33,272 nt of DNA from a virus. A program made the position numbers and the translations under genes. The DNA is taken from IMG/VR virus record IMGVR_UViG_3300008516_000059, positions 1 through 33,272 of that record. One strand, given 5' to 3'. The notes under the pieces are model-generated. The model was not told where the DNA came from. It saw only the letters and a list, made by a program, of their open reading frames with translations, and ran no database searches. Every line of letters begins with the position of its first letter. The stretch's first letter is position 1. Positions 1 through 6,861 of this stretch are shown in pieces.

Positions 1-36
1 CTTTAATGTTCTAGGATGGACAACAATGACTTTCAT
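1..36 (-). CDS. Start of an unidentified gene cut by the left edge
   Basis: An ATG at 36 overlaps the stop of the preceding minus-strand gene in an ATGA junction, the same coupling used by its neighbours. Only the first 12 residues (MKVIVVHPRTLK) are visible before the window ends, so no function can be given. The opening hydrophobic run followed by a basic stretch would suit the first beta-strand of a nucleotide-binding fold, but that is a guess. Confidence 0.45.
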   Translation of the reverse strand, partial: MKVIVVHPRTLK

Positions 37-272
37 CCTGTGGTGTTTGGCTCCCTATAAGGTACACCAGGGACAATGGCAGTGAATGGATAATCTGTGG
101 ATACCAGAGAACCCAATTCTTCGGATACCTCTACCCAGCCTTTGCCTCCACAAGCTCGGCAGGTTTCCATCATCTCACTGGCAACCCATGCTTCACAATC
201 TCCTGGTCTGCTGTAAAATCCACCTGATACCAGTCCTACTCCATTACACACTGGACATTTTTCTGCCTTCAT
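33..272 (-). CDS. Small DnaJ-type zinc-finger protein
   Basis: This 79-residue protein has two CxxC pairs: CPVCNGVG at residues 6-13 and CRACGGKG at about 38-45. The CxxCxGxG form is the zinc-binding repeat of the DnaJ central domain; a pair of such repeats can bind one zinc ion. There is no J domain, so it is not a co-chaperone by itself. An AGGAGGTGAG ribosome site precedes the ATG. The start overlaps the stop of the upstream gene (TAATG), so the two are translated as a unit. The role is unknown; a small protein- or nucleic-acid-binding accessory is the likeliest reading. Confidence 0.75.
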   Translation of the reverse strand: MKAEKCPVCNGVGLVSGGFYSRPGDCEAWVASEMMETCRACGGKGWVEVSEELGSLVSTDYPFTAIVPGVPYREPNTTG

Positions 273-505
273 TACTCACCTCCTAATTTTGGCATTGTAC
301 CAACACTCCCTAATACTGTCCTGGCGGTTTCCATATTTATCGGGAACAGCCTGGTCTCATGGCAATATTTACAACTGAATAGACCATAGCAGCCATTCCT
401 TGTTACCTCAATCCACCAATGAGCATTTGTGGGAGATTTATCGCATTTCCACAATCCATCGGCGATATAGTTGCGGAAATCAACCATTAAACCTTCATTG
501 TCCAT
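272..505 (-). CDS. Small zinc-ribbon-like phage protein
   Basis: The protein has 77 residues. A Cys near residue 21, the His-Trp-Trp segment near 29 and a CKYC pair near 45 followed by an Arg-Leu-Phe motif resemble a recurrent family of small phage proteins built as a single treble-clef or ribbon (from general memory, not a search). The start lies inside the end of the preceding gene (19-base overlap). The ribosome site is odd: AGGAGG is 12 bases from the ATG and can fold into a GAGG-TGTT-CCTC mini hairpin. This may tie its translation to ribosomes arriving from upstream. Function unknown. Confidence 0.65.
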   Translation of the reverse strand: MDNEGLMVDFRNYIADGLWKCDKSPTNAHWWIEVTRNGCYGLFSCKYCHETRLFPINMETARTVLGSVGTMPKLGGE

Positions 506-909
506 TTTTGAGGAACACCTCCTATTTCTTCCATTTGCTTGGCTATCTGAGCCATTTTTTCTTCCATACTAATAATCCTTAGTATATTATCAGGATTACC
601 ACTTGGTAGCTTATCCTTCCTTGATTTCAGTGTGTTATACCTCCTGATAAGCAGGAACCGCTTCCTCTGGTCATCCAGTGGCAAGCTGAGTCTTTTCCTG
701 CCACGAATTCCTGGTGTATAGGGATTGTCGTTAAGGTAAGCCAGCTCGGTAGCTACCCAGCATTGAGGATGCCAATACAATGTAACGGTGAGTCTCCTTT
801 TCTGTCCTTTGTATAGCCTGCCCATTACCATCGGGGTGGCTATCTCTATCACCTCTTCACAATACTTGCACTTGGTTTGCTTCCTACACCAGACCATTCT
901 AATATCCAT
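487..909 (-). CDS. Zinc-finger protein with PARP-like C2HC arrangement
   Basis: I place the start at the ATG at 909 (140 residues). The frame stays open upstream to 942, but a perfect TATAAT box lies at 928-933, so an upstream start would not be transcribed, and AGGAG sits 7 bases before 909. Near the N-terminus is CKYC, then about 26 residues later a W-H-x-x-C. This order resembles the PARP-type zinc finger that recognises DNA breaks. The rest is Arg/Lys rich (a GRKR-type stretch near the middle) and ends in a probable helix. DNA binding is therefore plausible; enzymatic activity is not suggested. First gene of the leftward unit. Confidence 0.65.
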   Translation of the reverse strand: MDIRMVWCRKQTKCKYCEEVIEIATPMVMGRLYKGQKRRLTVTLYWHPQCWVATELAYLNDNPYTPGIRGRKRLSLPLDDQRKRFLLIRRYNTLKSRKDKLPSGNPDNILRIISMEEKMAQIAKQMEEIGGVPQKWTMKV

Positions 910-927
910 GTTATCTCCTATAGCTAT

Positions 928-956
928 ATTATAGCTCCTCACAGCTACGAAGTCAA
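928..956 (-). promoter_or_regulatory. Leftward sigma70-type promoter
   Basis: On the minus strand TTGACT (956-951) and a perfect TATAAT (933-928) are separated by exactly 17 bases. The expected start of transcription is near 921, giving a leader of about 12 bases that holds just AGGAG before the ATG at 909. It would drive the leftward small zinc-protein genes. Confidence 0.8.
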
Positions 957-966
957 GCTACTTGAC
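952..966. promoter_or_regulatory. Palindrome covering both divergent -35 boxes
   Basis: GTCAAG-CTA-CTTGAC is a perfect 6+3+6 inverted repeat. Its left arm is the -35 region of the leftward promoter and its right arm that of the rightward promoter. A dimeric regulator bound here would cover both promoters at once. It may also simply result from two similar -35 boxes placed back to back. Confidence 0.5.
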
Positions 967-990
967 ATAAAATTGAATTAGTGTTACACT
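962..990 (+). promoter_or_regulatory. Rightward sigma70-type promoter, probably leaderless transcript
   Basis: TTGACA (962-967), a 17-base spacer and TACACT (985-990) form a good promoter. Transcription should start about 7 bases later, at 996-998, which is the ATG of the first rightward gene. No Shine-Dalgarno sequence lies before that ATG, which agrees with a leaderless mRNA. The spacer end and -10 box include the odd palindrome GTGTTACAC (981-989). Confidence 0.75.
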
Positions 991-997
991 TTACATA

Positions 998-1519
998 ATG
1001 AGCGACATAGAACCAGGAACAGAGATTGGGGCACCAGAGGATATTGCCCAAGCACTAATACCATACTACCCAGAGGACAGCAAGAAGTCCAAATATCTCT
1101 CCTACAGGGTGTGTGGATTCACCCTCAGAGAAGCCAGGGACCTGGTTGGCATTACCGAGACTAGCATTAGGAGATGGCGAAAGGAAGATGCTGAATTTGC
1201 CAAACTTGACACCACAGGTCTTAGTGTGCTAAAGGAACAGCTCAGTGCCAAATACCTAAACATTGAATTTACCCGCAATTTCCATCTAGTCCTTCAAAAG
1301 GATTTGGAAGTCCTTATCAAGAGTGTAAAGGCTCCCACCGAATTAAGCCAGCAGGAAAACCAATACCTACTCAAACTTAGGGCTTTTTACACTCCACAGC
1401 AATTTGCCATGATTCAGCAGTTGGTAGGTGAGACCACTGGTGAAGGGTTTGATTTTACCAAACTGATATTTCAAGTCAGTAGGGAGAGGGAGGAGATTAA
1501 AATAACCAGGGAGGAATAA
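998..1519 (+). CDS. terS: Probable terminase small subunit (helix-turn-helix)
   Basis: The 173-residue protein has a helix-turn-helix near residues 40-65, where a Tyr-Arg-Val-Cys-Gly-Phe-Thr-Leu helix leads to a glycine turn and then a recognition helix ending in R-R-W-R. The middle and C-terminal parts are helical and charged. Size, DNA-binding head and position at the start of the packaging module fit a terminase small subunit, which recognises the packaging site and activates the large subunit. The large subunit lies 3.6 kb downstream rather than next door, which is unusual. It is the first gene behind a promoter with no ribosome site, so it is probably translated from a leaderless mRNA. 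A transcription regulator is the main alternative. Confidence 0.55.
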   Translation: MSDIEPGTEIGAPEDIAQALIPYYPEDSKKSKYLSYRVCGFTLREARDLVGITETSIRRWRKEDAEFAKLDTTGLSVLKEQLSAKYLNIEFTRNFHLVLQKDLEVLIKSVKAPTELSQQENQYLLKLRAFYTPQQFAMIQQLVGETTGEGFDFTKLIFQVSREREEIKITREE

Positions 1520-1522
1520 TGG

Positions 1523-1666
1523 ATGATTTGCCCCCATTGCGAAAAACCAATGAGGAGGGTCAAAATGACCAAATATGAGACATTGTATCAGTGTCCTATT
1601 TGCCATTACACCGAGCTAAGGAGGGATAAGGATAATAAACTAATCACCGAGTTGAAGGAGAATTAG
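1523..1666 (+). CDS. 47-residue zinc-ribbon protein
   Basis: A short frame starts at the ATG at 1523, 7 bases after AGGGAGGA at 1508-1515. It encodes CPHC at residues 3-6 and CPIC at 24-27, the two knuckles of a classic zinc ribbon, then a charged tail. The ATG at 1519 leads to a stop after 19 codons in another frame and has a worse spacing. The TAG at 1664-1666 directly precedes the next ATG. Such ribbons usually bind nucleic acid or protein; the specific role is unknown. Confidence 0.7.
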   Translation: MICPHCEKPMRRVKMTKYETLYQCPICHYTELRRDKDNKLITELKEN

Positions 1667-1903
1667 ATGGATACATTGGTCAGCCTAATAGTCATTGGAG
1701 CGGTAGTCATTGCAAACATCATTGGCTGGGTTTATAGCTATGGTAAGCTATCCCAAAAGGTTAAAGACCTTAATGATATAGCTGCCAATCTAAAAGACCT
1801 GGATGATAGGGTCAATGGCATTAGTCGCCATGTAGCCACATTGGAAGGAACCTTAACGACATTTATGGATTTCATAAGGAGAAATCATGGCGAAGGGAGT
1901 TAG
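1667..1903 (+). CDS. Small membrane protein with coiled coil
   Basis: Of its 78 residues, the first 25 or so form one strongly hydrophobic segment (LVSLIVIGAVVIANIIGWVY). Heptad-like charged and leucine positions follow to about residue 66, predicting a membrane-anchored coiled coil. GAAGGAG lies upstream of the ATG. Small proteins of this form are common in phage lysis and structural cassettes (holin accessory, spanin-like), but nothing specific identifies it, and there is no lipobox or endolysin nearby. Confidence 0.7.
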   Translation: MDTLVSLIVIGAVVIANIIGWVYSYGKLSQKVKDLNDIAANLKDLDDRVNGISRHVATLEGTLTTFMDFIRRNHGEGS

Positions 1904-2012
1904 AGCCACACTCCGTCAAAAGGTGGCAGGGAGGCACAACCTGATGAAGGCTCAGATAACCAGGATTGGGCTCCGAGGACAACGGTATAAAAGGAGGATT
2001 AGATATGGCTAG
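1887..2012 (+). CDS. Tiny, very basic protein (41 residues)
   Basis: The ATG at 1887 follows AAGGAGAAATC and overlaps the end of the preceding gene by 17 bases. The product has about a dozen Arg/Lys in 41 residues, no acidic residues and no Cys. The strong ribosome site and tight packing argue for a real gene. Net charge suggests binding to DNA, RNA or an acidic virion surface. Similar tiny basic proteins lie at 2005, 2360, 4966 and 28193. Confidence 0.6.
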   Translation: MAKGVRATLRQKVAGRHNLMKAQITRIGLRGQRYKRRIRYG

Positions 2013-2187
2013 GATAAGGAAACCAAGCTACAAAAAGGCAATCAAGGGCTGGGTAAGATTCAAACTGACTGGTAGAGGCGTTGCATTAAAGCATCCTGTC
2101 AGGGCTACCTTCAAGGCTAGGCGGTATATCAGGCAGAGAGAACTTGGAATAAGTCAATATAAGGAAATTAGGAAATATCTAAAATGA
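2005..2187 (+). CDS. Small basic protein (60 residues)
   Basis: I chose the ATG at 2005 because AAAAGGAGG lies just before it; an in-frame ATG at 1966 lacks a site. The protein is rich in Arg/Lys with two predicted basic helices and no acidic cluster. Its start overlaps the end of the previous gene and its TGA overlaps the next ATG (ATGA). Function unknown; nucleic acid binding or packaging with the genome would suit its charge. Confidence 0.65.
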   Translation: MARIRKPSYKKAIKGWVRFKLTGRGVALKHPVRATFKARRYIRQRELGISQYKEIRKYLK

Positions 2188-2360
2188 AACAAAACTTTAG
2201 ACCAATAATAGCCATAGGATTAGCCTATACCTTGTGTGTTTTGGCTATAATCCATGCTGCTGGGATAGCAACCCCACCACAATGGTTCCTGGCTATGGCA
2301 ATACCAATAATAGTAGGACTAATGAGTGAACGGGCATATAGGAAAAATAAAGGAGAGTAA
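2184..2360 (+). CDS. Two-helix membrane protein, holin-like
   Basis: The 58-residue protein has hydrophobic segments at about residues 8-27 and 33-48, a short turn containing T-P-P, and a charged Lys/Arg-rich tail. This is the plan of class II holins, which make the membrane permeable at lysis. No endolysin gene is visible beside it, so the call rests on topology only. Start and stop both overlap neighbouring genes (ATGA and TAATG). The GGAGAG before its stop serves the next gene. Confidence 0.55.
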   Translation: MKQNFRPIIAIGLAYTLCVLAIIHAAGIATPPQWFLAMAIPIIVGLMSERAYRKNKGE

Positions 2361-2455
2361 TGAAAAGGTGTCCTGGCAGTAAAATCCGAAGTAAGGGTAA
2401 AGGTAGAGGATTAGGTATTGGCAAAGGCAAGGGTCCGATTGGCAGGAGAAAGTAA
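2360..2455 (+). CDS. Tiny Gly/Lys/Arg-rich protein (31 residues)
   Basis: The ATG overlaps the preceding stop (TAATG), with GGAGAG just upstream. The peptide is almost entirely Gly, Lys, Arg and small residues, like a histone tail or protamine fragment, with one Cys. Its stop again overlaps the following ATG. It is short enough that chance cannot be ruled out, but removing it would leave the only gap in this stretch, and its bias matches the other tiny basic genes. Confidence 0.5.
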   Translation: MKRCPGSKIRSKGKGRGLGIGKGKGPIGRRK

Positions 2456-2745
2456 TGGCTGTTGGTGAGGTATTTTCTGATATTCAATCCGTAGAGAACA
2501 ATGCCCATCTGGATATTAGACCAGCCAGCGGGAAGGAAGCTGTGGTGAATAACATCTACTTTGAGGATGATGTGGAAATCAAATTCTATGATGGCACCAA
2601 TGAGGTGGATTTCGATTCTGCCACTGGAGCAGGTTGCTATGCCAGATTTGGCTTTGATATAGACTACACCAACCGCATTAGGATTAAGAATGTCGGTGGA
2701 GAGGCTCACCCTATAGGTTACTCAGGTCGCTATACAAAGGTATGA
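2455..2745 (+). CDS. Small beta-rich structural protein
   Basis: The 96-residue product has alternating beta-strand patterns, an aspartate/glycine-rich middle (FYDGTNEVDFDS) and no membrane segment. Composition and the Y-x-G-R-Y ending resemble small accessory head or fibre proteins. AGGAGAAAGTA precedes the ATG. Its stop overlaps the start of the tail-fibre-like gene (ATGA), suggesting the two are made together and may interact. I do not recognise a specific family. Confidence 0.55.
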   Translation: MAVGEVFSDIQSVENNAHLDIRPASGKEAVVNNIYFEDDVEIKFYDGTNEVDFDSATGAGCYARFGFDIDYTNRIRIKNVGGEAHPIGYSGRYTKV

Positions 2746-4952
2746 TTAAGACACCAGAGGTATTAAATAACCTTAGGGATGTGGATATACCATCCCCAAC
2801 GGATAACTATGTCCTGACCTATGATGCTGCCACAGGGTTATGGGGTGCCGAGGCTATTTCTGTTACCAGCATGGATGCCGAAAATGTGGAGATTGAGGAG
2901 ATAGGTGAAGCTACCTATGATGATATTCAGGACTGGATAAACAACACCCAGTCCGCTGGTTATATTGAAGGTGGTATAATGTCTGATGCTGGTGCTGGCA
3001 AAATAAATACCACTGCCCTTAGAGGTTTTATCAAAACCACAGACTCGGAAATAGGCATCACCAAGAGTTTTAACCTGGCAGCACAGACCAACCTTGATAT
3101 TCTAACCACTGGGAAGATTAACTATGTTTATGTCAAATTCACGGCTCCCAGCACCATAGAGATTTTGGCAACGGTTACAAGGTCAGATATAGAATTAAAT
3201 AGGCAATTCACCTTGGGTCGTGTTTACAGGGATGGTACCACTCTCCATATTATGCAGTCAGGTGTCCAACTTGCCAACTTTATGAGGAAAGAGCATGAAC
3301 GGTTATATGAGGTTCGTTATGTTGAGAGGGCTTCGGGGCTCATTGTTACCGATGATGAGGATAGAACCTTTGACCTTAGTGCAGGTGTTTTCTATGCAGG
3401 GCGTAATAAGGTTGAAATAGAAAGTGCATTGGATACATCCACTGATTATTTTACCTACTGGTCTTGGATTAACAATGCTTGGGCAAAAACTGCCCATGAC
3501 CAAACCCAGATTAGTAATAGGCAATATAACGATGTCTCAGGAGTAGGAGCACTTGCCAATCTTACCTCTAATAGATATGGTGTTCACTGGGTATTCTTAG
3601 ACCTTGATGGACATTTGCAGGTTCTCTATGGGCAGGGTGATTATAAACTCACACAGGCCCAGGATGCTGCTTTACCAAGTAATATACCAGACTTCCTACA
3701 GCACTATTGTCTCTTGGTGGCACGCATCATCAAGAAGGAACAGATAGATAAATTTACCGAAATAGCCGCAGCCTATCAGGTGTTCTTCCCAACAACGCTT
3801 ATCACAGACCATGGGGAATTAGGTGGGCTAGATGATGATGACCATTCCCAATACCATACAGATGGCAGGGGTGATATTAGATACCTATATAAGGAGAATG
3901 AGGCTGTATTTACTCCTGATGGTGATTATGAGCCTGCTACCAAGAAATATGTGGATGATAATGCTGGAGTAACAGACCACGGGGTATTAACTGGATTAGG
4001 AGATGATGACCACACCATATACGCCTTAGTTGATGCCTCCAGGGCATTTACTGGTGAGGTTGAGTTTAGTAATGAGAGAACCAATATTACTGGTGTTGAC
4101 CTTGACTCTGCCCATTGGTTCAGAGTTGGAGGGAGTGATGAGGCAGACATAATGTTTGGTCTCCATGATGAGCATGATTCCACCATCAGGGCAGTTGGAT
4201 TCAGAGCCAGACCAGCCACCGCTGGTGCCACTAAGAAGGAATTGGAATTGGTGGTCACAGCCCAGTATTGGAAAAACGCCCAGACCAATGAGAAATACTT
4301 TGACATCACTCACCTTATCCATAGTATTGATGATGACCTGGCAAAAGTCCAATTTCAGTGGAACGCAGTAGTCAAGTTAATCCTGTATGAAAATGCCATA
4401 TTGGAACTCCAAGGTAATCTGGATGCCAATACCCATAATATAGTAAATGTGGTTGACCCTGTGGATGACCAGGATGCCGCTACCAAGAAATATATTGTAG
4501 ATAATTATACCAAAGACCATGGGAGTATGGATGGTTTGGATGGTGATGACCATAGTCAATATTATATGGTAGCTGGTAGGACAGCCGATGAGTTGGTTTT
4601 AGCAAAGCAGGATAGTAATTTGGAGGGTGGACAGATGGTATTCAAACCTGCTGACAATGATAAGGTTCCACATGATATTTGGATGGATAGGTATGATGGT
4701 GATATTAGATTCTTCAGGAATGATTCTGATGCCAGTGTTACTGTGATAACCACCAACCAATATGGTGCAGGTGGTAGTGTTACATTTGAGGCTGATGATT
4801 TAGCCTGGAAGGAAACCAAATGCCATATTTGTGGTGAGGAGTTCCAAATAGGTGATAAGATTTGCATGGTAATCCATAGCATATTGGTCAGACCACAGGA
4901 TAAACACGCTATGGCTGTTCCAATATGCAAAAAATGCTTTAAGGAGGGTTAA
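2742..4952 (+). CDS. Tail-fibre-like protein with a C-terminal zinc motif
   Basis: The 736-residue protein has three copies of a D-H-G-x-L/M-x-G-L-x-D/G-D-D-H motif at about residues 353, 412 and 591. Two are followed or preceded by A-T-K-K-Y-(V/I)-x-D-N segments. Both motifs are hallmarks of phage tail fibre and collar proteins, where they form trimeric beta structure. The last 50 residues carry CHIC and CKKC about 36 residues apart, predicting a zinc ribbon, which is unusual at a fibre tip. It lies between the small and large terminase genes instead of in the tail module. It may be a head fibre or decoration protein. Fibre nature is likely; receptor and particle position are unknown. Confidence 0.7.
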   Translation: MIKTPEVLNNLRDVDIPSPTDNYVLTYDAATGLWGAEAISVTSMDAENVEIEEIGEATYDDIQDWINNTQSAGYIEGGIMSDAGAGKINTTALRGFIKTTDSEIGITKSFNLAAQTNLDILTTGKINYVYVKFTAPSTIEILATVTRSDIELNRQFTLGRVYRDGTTLHIMQSGVQLANFMRKEHERLYEVRYVERASGLIVTDDEDRTFDLSAGVFYAGRNKVEIESALDTSTDYFTYWSWINNAWAKTAHDQTQISNRQYNDVSGVGALANLTSNRYGVHWVFLDLDGHLQVLYGQGDYKLTQAQDAALPSNIPDFLQHYCLLVARIIKKEQIDKFTEIAAAYQVFFPTTLITDHGELGGLDDDDHSQYHTDGRGDIRYLYKENEAVFTPDGDYEPATKKYVDDNAGVTDHGVLTGLGDDDHTIYALVDASRAFTGEVEFSNERTNITGVDLDSAHWFRVGGSDEADIMFGLHDEHDSTIRAVGFRARPATAGATKKELELVVTAQYWKNAQTNEKYFDITHLIHSIDDDLAKVQFQWNAVVKLILYENAILELQGNLDANTHNIVNVVDPVDDQDAATKKYIVDNYTKDHGSMDGLDGDDHSQYYMVAGRTADELVLAKQDSNLEGGQMVFKPADNDKVPHDIWMDRYDGDIRFFRNDSDASVTVITTNQYGAGGSVTFEADDLAWKETKCHICGEEFQIGDKICMVIHSILVRPQDKHAMAVPICKKCFKEG

Positions 4953-4965
4953 AAGGAGGTGAATC

Positions 4966-5151
4966 ATGGCGGTAAGGAAATGGATAGCAAAAGCCATCAA
5001 GAGACCAGGAGCACTCCACAGAGCCTTGAAGGTTCCAAAAGGTAAAAAGATTCCCCTTGCCAGGATTAGGGCTGCTGCCAAGAAGCCTGGTAGGCTAGGC
5101 AAGCAAGCCAGGCTGGCATTAACTTTGAGAGGGTTACGAAAAAGGAAATAA
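4966..5151 (+). CDS. Small basic helical phage protein
   Basis: The 61-residue protein has a run of basic residues throughout and a central G-A-L-H-R-A-L-K-V-P-K-G-K-K-I-P motif. From memory this motif recurs in unannotated small proteins of many phages near head genes. AAAAGGAGGTGAATC gives a strong start, and the stop overlaps the terminase ATG (TAATG). Coupling to the terminase and the high charge suggest a DNA-associated or packaged protein. No enzymatic features are visible. Confidence 0.7.
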   Translation: MAVRKWIAKAIKRPGALHRALKVPKGKKIPLARIRAAAKKPGRLGKQARLALTLRGLRKRK

Positions 5152-6656
5152 TGGTAACACAGACCAAACTATTTGCTGAACTCATCCAAGACCGAAGGAA
5201 ATTCATTGAATCCTTGTTATGGATTGAGAACAAATCCAGTAAGAGGACTCCATTCATCCTTAATCCTATTCAGCAGGATGTTCAGATAACCCAGACTGGT
5301 AGGGATATTTGGGTCAAACCAGCCCAGGTAGGTTTCAGCTCCGAGAGGCTAGCCACCAGGTTGATAGATACCATTACCAATCCTGGAACCAACACTGTCC
5401 TGATAGCCTACGAGGAATTTATTACCCAGAGATTGCTGGACAAAGCCCAATTCTTCTACGATATAGTCAATGCCATGGGCATACCAGGTTTTCCTCAGAT
5501 GCACCACCGTTCCTCGTATGAAAAAACCTTTCCTGACATCCACAGTTCCATGTATATTAGCTCGGCTAGGAGCTATGTGGCTGGTAGAGCCGAGACCATC
5601 CACCACCTATTATGTGATGAGTTTGCCTTTTGGGAACCAGGAGCCACCGATAGAATCCTAGCTCCAGCAATAGACCGAGTTCCACCTGACGGCACTGTGG
5701 ATGTATTCTCCACTCCCAACGGTGAGCATAATGATTTCCATGATATGTATTGGTTAGCCAAAGAAGGCAAATCAGTATTTGCTCCACATTTCTATCCTTG
5801 GTTTATACATCCCGAATACACTATGGATGGCGAGGACATATCAGACATGGATTCAACCGAAACCATGTTGGTCAATAACCATGGGCTAACCATGGGTCAG
5901 ATTAGGTGGCGTAGGTATAAAATCAAGGAGAAGAAAAGCCTTAGGAGAGGTGGTGAGCTTGTTAAACTGTTTCAGCAGGAATTCCCCGAAGATGAGGTAT
6001 CCTGTTGGCTCGCTGCTGGTGATATGTTTTATGATACCGATGTGCTTAACGAAAGGGCTAAGGATTGCTACCCTGCCCAGGTGCATAGGGATGGTGCTAG
6101 CATCTGGTATCCACCAGAAGAAGGTAAATGGTATCTGGTAGCCATAGACCCTGGACAGGCTAAGGTATCCCAAACAGCCATTGTGGTATTGAGCTTTGTG
6201 GAGGATAGACCAATATACTGTGCCAGGGCAGCAGGACTATGGGGTCCAGAGACCACGGTTCATAAGGCTGTGGAACTAGCCAAATATTATAATAACGCCA
6301 TGATTACCTGGGAAGCCAATTCCCACGGTTTGGCGATAGCTCCGCTGATGAAGGATTACCCTAATGTCTATTTTAGGAGGGATGTGGTCAGTGGTAGGGA
6401 GAGCAATGAACTAGGGTGGTTAACCACTCCCAAGACTAAGGACTTTATGCTCCACACCATGGCTAGGATGCTAAACACCATGACTGTCCATGACATGGAT
6501 TTCATCAGTGAGTGTAGGAATATCCGCCTAGCAGGAGATAAGGTTATATCCACAGGTGCGGATGACATCCATGATGCTGTGGCTATAGGTTTGGTTTGTA
6601 GAGACAGTCGCCCTATCCAGAGAGGGTTTGTAGGTGCCTCTGGGTATAAATGGTAA
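5151..6656 (+). CDS. terL: Terminase large subunit
   Basis: The 501-residue DNA-packaging motor has an N-terminal ATPase and a C-terminal RNase H-like nuclease. The Walker A variant is KPAQVGFSS (residues 56-64), the form common in terminases. Walker B is HHLLCDEF with Asp156/Glu157. The nuclease has AIDPG with Asp333, TWEAN with Glu388 and an HDA segment with Asp475, spaced as in the family. It pumps DNA through the portal (two genes downstream) and cuts the concatemer. The start overlaps the preceding stop with AAAGGAAAT upstream. Length and motif order are normal. Confidence 0.95.
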   Translation: MVTQTKLFAELIQDRRKFIESLLWIENKSSKRTPFILNPIQQDVQITQTGRDIWVKPAQVGFSSERLATRLIDTITNPGTNTVLIAYEEFITQRLLDKAQFFYDIVNAMGIPGFPQMHHRSSYEKTFPDIHSSMYISSARSYVAGRAETIHHLLCDEFAFWEPGATDRILAPAIDRVPPDGTVDVFSTPNGEHNDFHDMYWLAKEGKSVFAPHFYPWFIHPEYTMDGEDISDMDSTETMLVNNHGLTMGQIRWRRYKIKEKKSLRRGGELVKLFQQEFPEDEVSCWLAAGDMFYDTDVLNERAKDCYPAQVHRDGASIWYPPEEGKWYLVAIDPGQAKVSQTAIVVLSFVEDRPIYCARAAGLWGPETTVHKAVELAKYYNNAMITWEANSHGLAIAPLMKDYPNVYFRRDVVSGRESNELGWLTTPKTKDFMLHTMARMLNTMTVHDMDFISECRNIRLAGDKVISTGADDIHDAVAIGLVCRDSRPIQRGFVGASGYKW

Positions 6657-6861
6657 CATGAAACCAACATGGGATGAATGGCATGCCTTTATAATAGGGT
6701 TTGGTCATGCTATTTGGATTTGGAGGAAACTACCAATGCCGATGGAATATGACAATCCACTGGAGAAGGAATACCACTATTATATTGCTGGTGGTACCAC
6801 CGCCATCATTATAATAATTGGTATAATAATATACATAGGGAGGACAATATGGCAGAGTTAA
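6634..6861 (+). CDS. Small single-pass membrane protein
   Basis: The product has 75 residues if the GTG at 6634 is used, which has AGAGGG seven bases upstream and overlaps the terminase end. The ATG at 6658 would give 67 residues but has no ribosome site. The N-terminal half has aromatic residues (several Trp) and the C-terminal half one long isoleucine-rich membrane segment. It lies between terminase and portal and overlaps the portal start by 13 bases. A role in lysis or membrane contact is possible; nothing is diagnostic. Confidence 0.6.
   Translation: MPLGINGNMKPTWDEWHAFIIGFGHAIWIWRKLPMPMEYDNPLEKEYHYYIAGGTTAIIIIIGIIIYIGRTIWQS

Noticed and set aside
2184-2360. Confident holin call
   Set aside because: Two membrane helices alone are not diagnostic and no endolysin is nearby, so it is listed only as holin-like.
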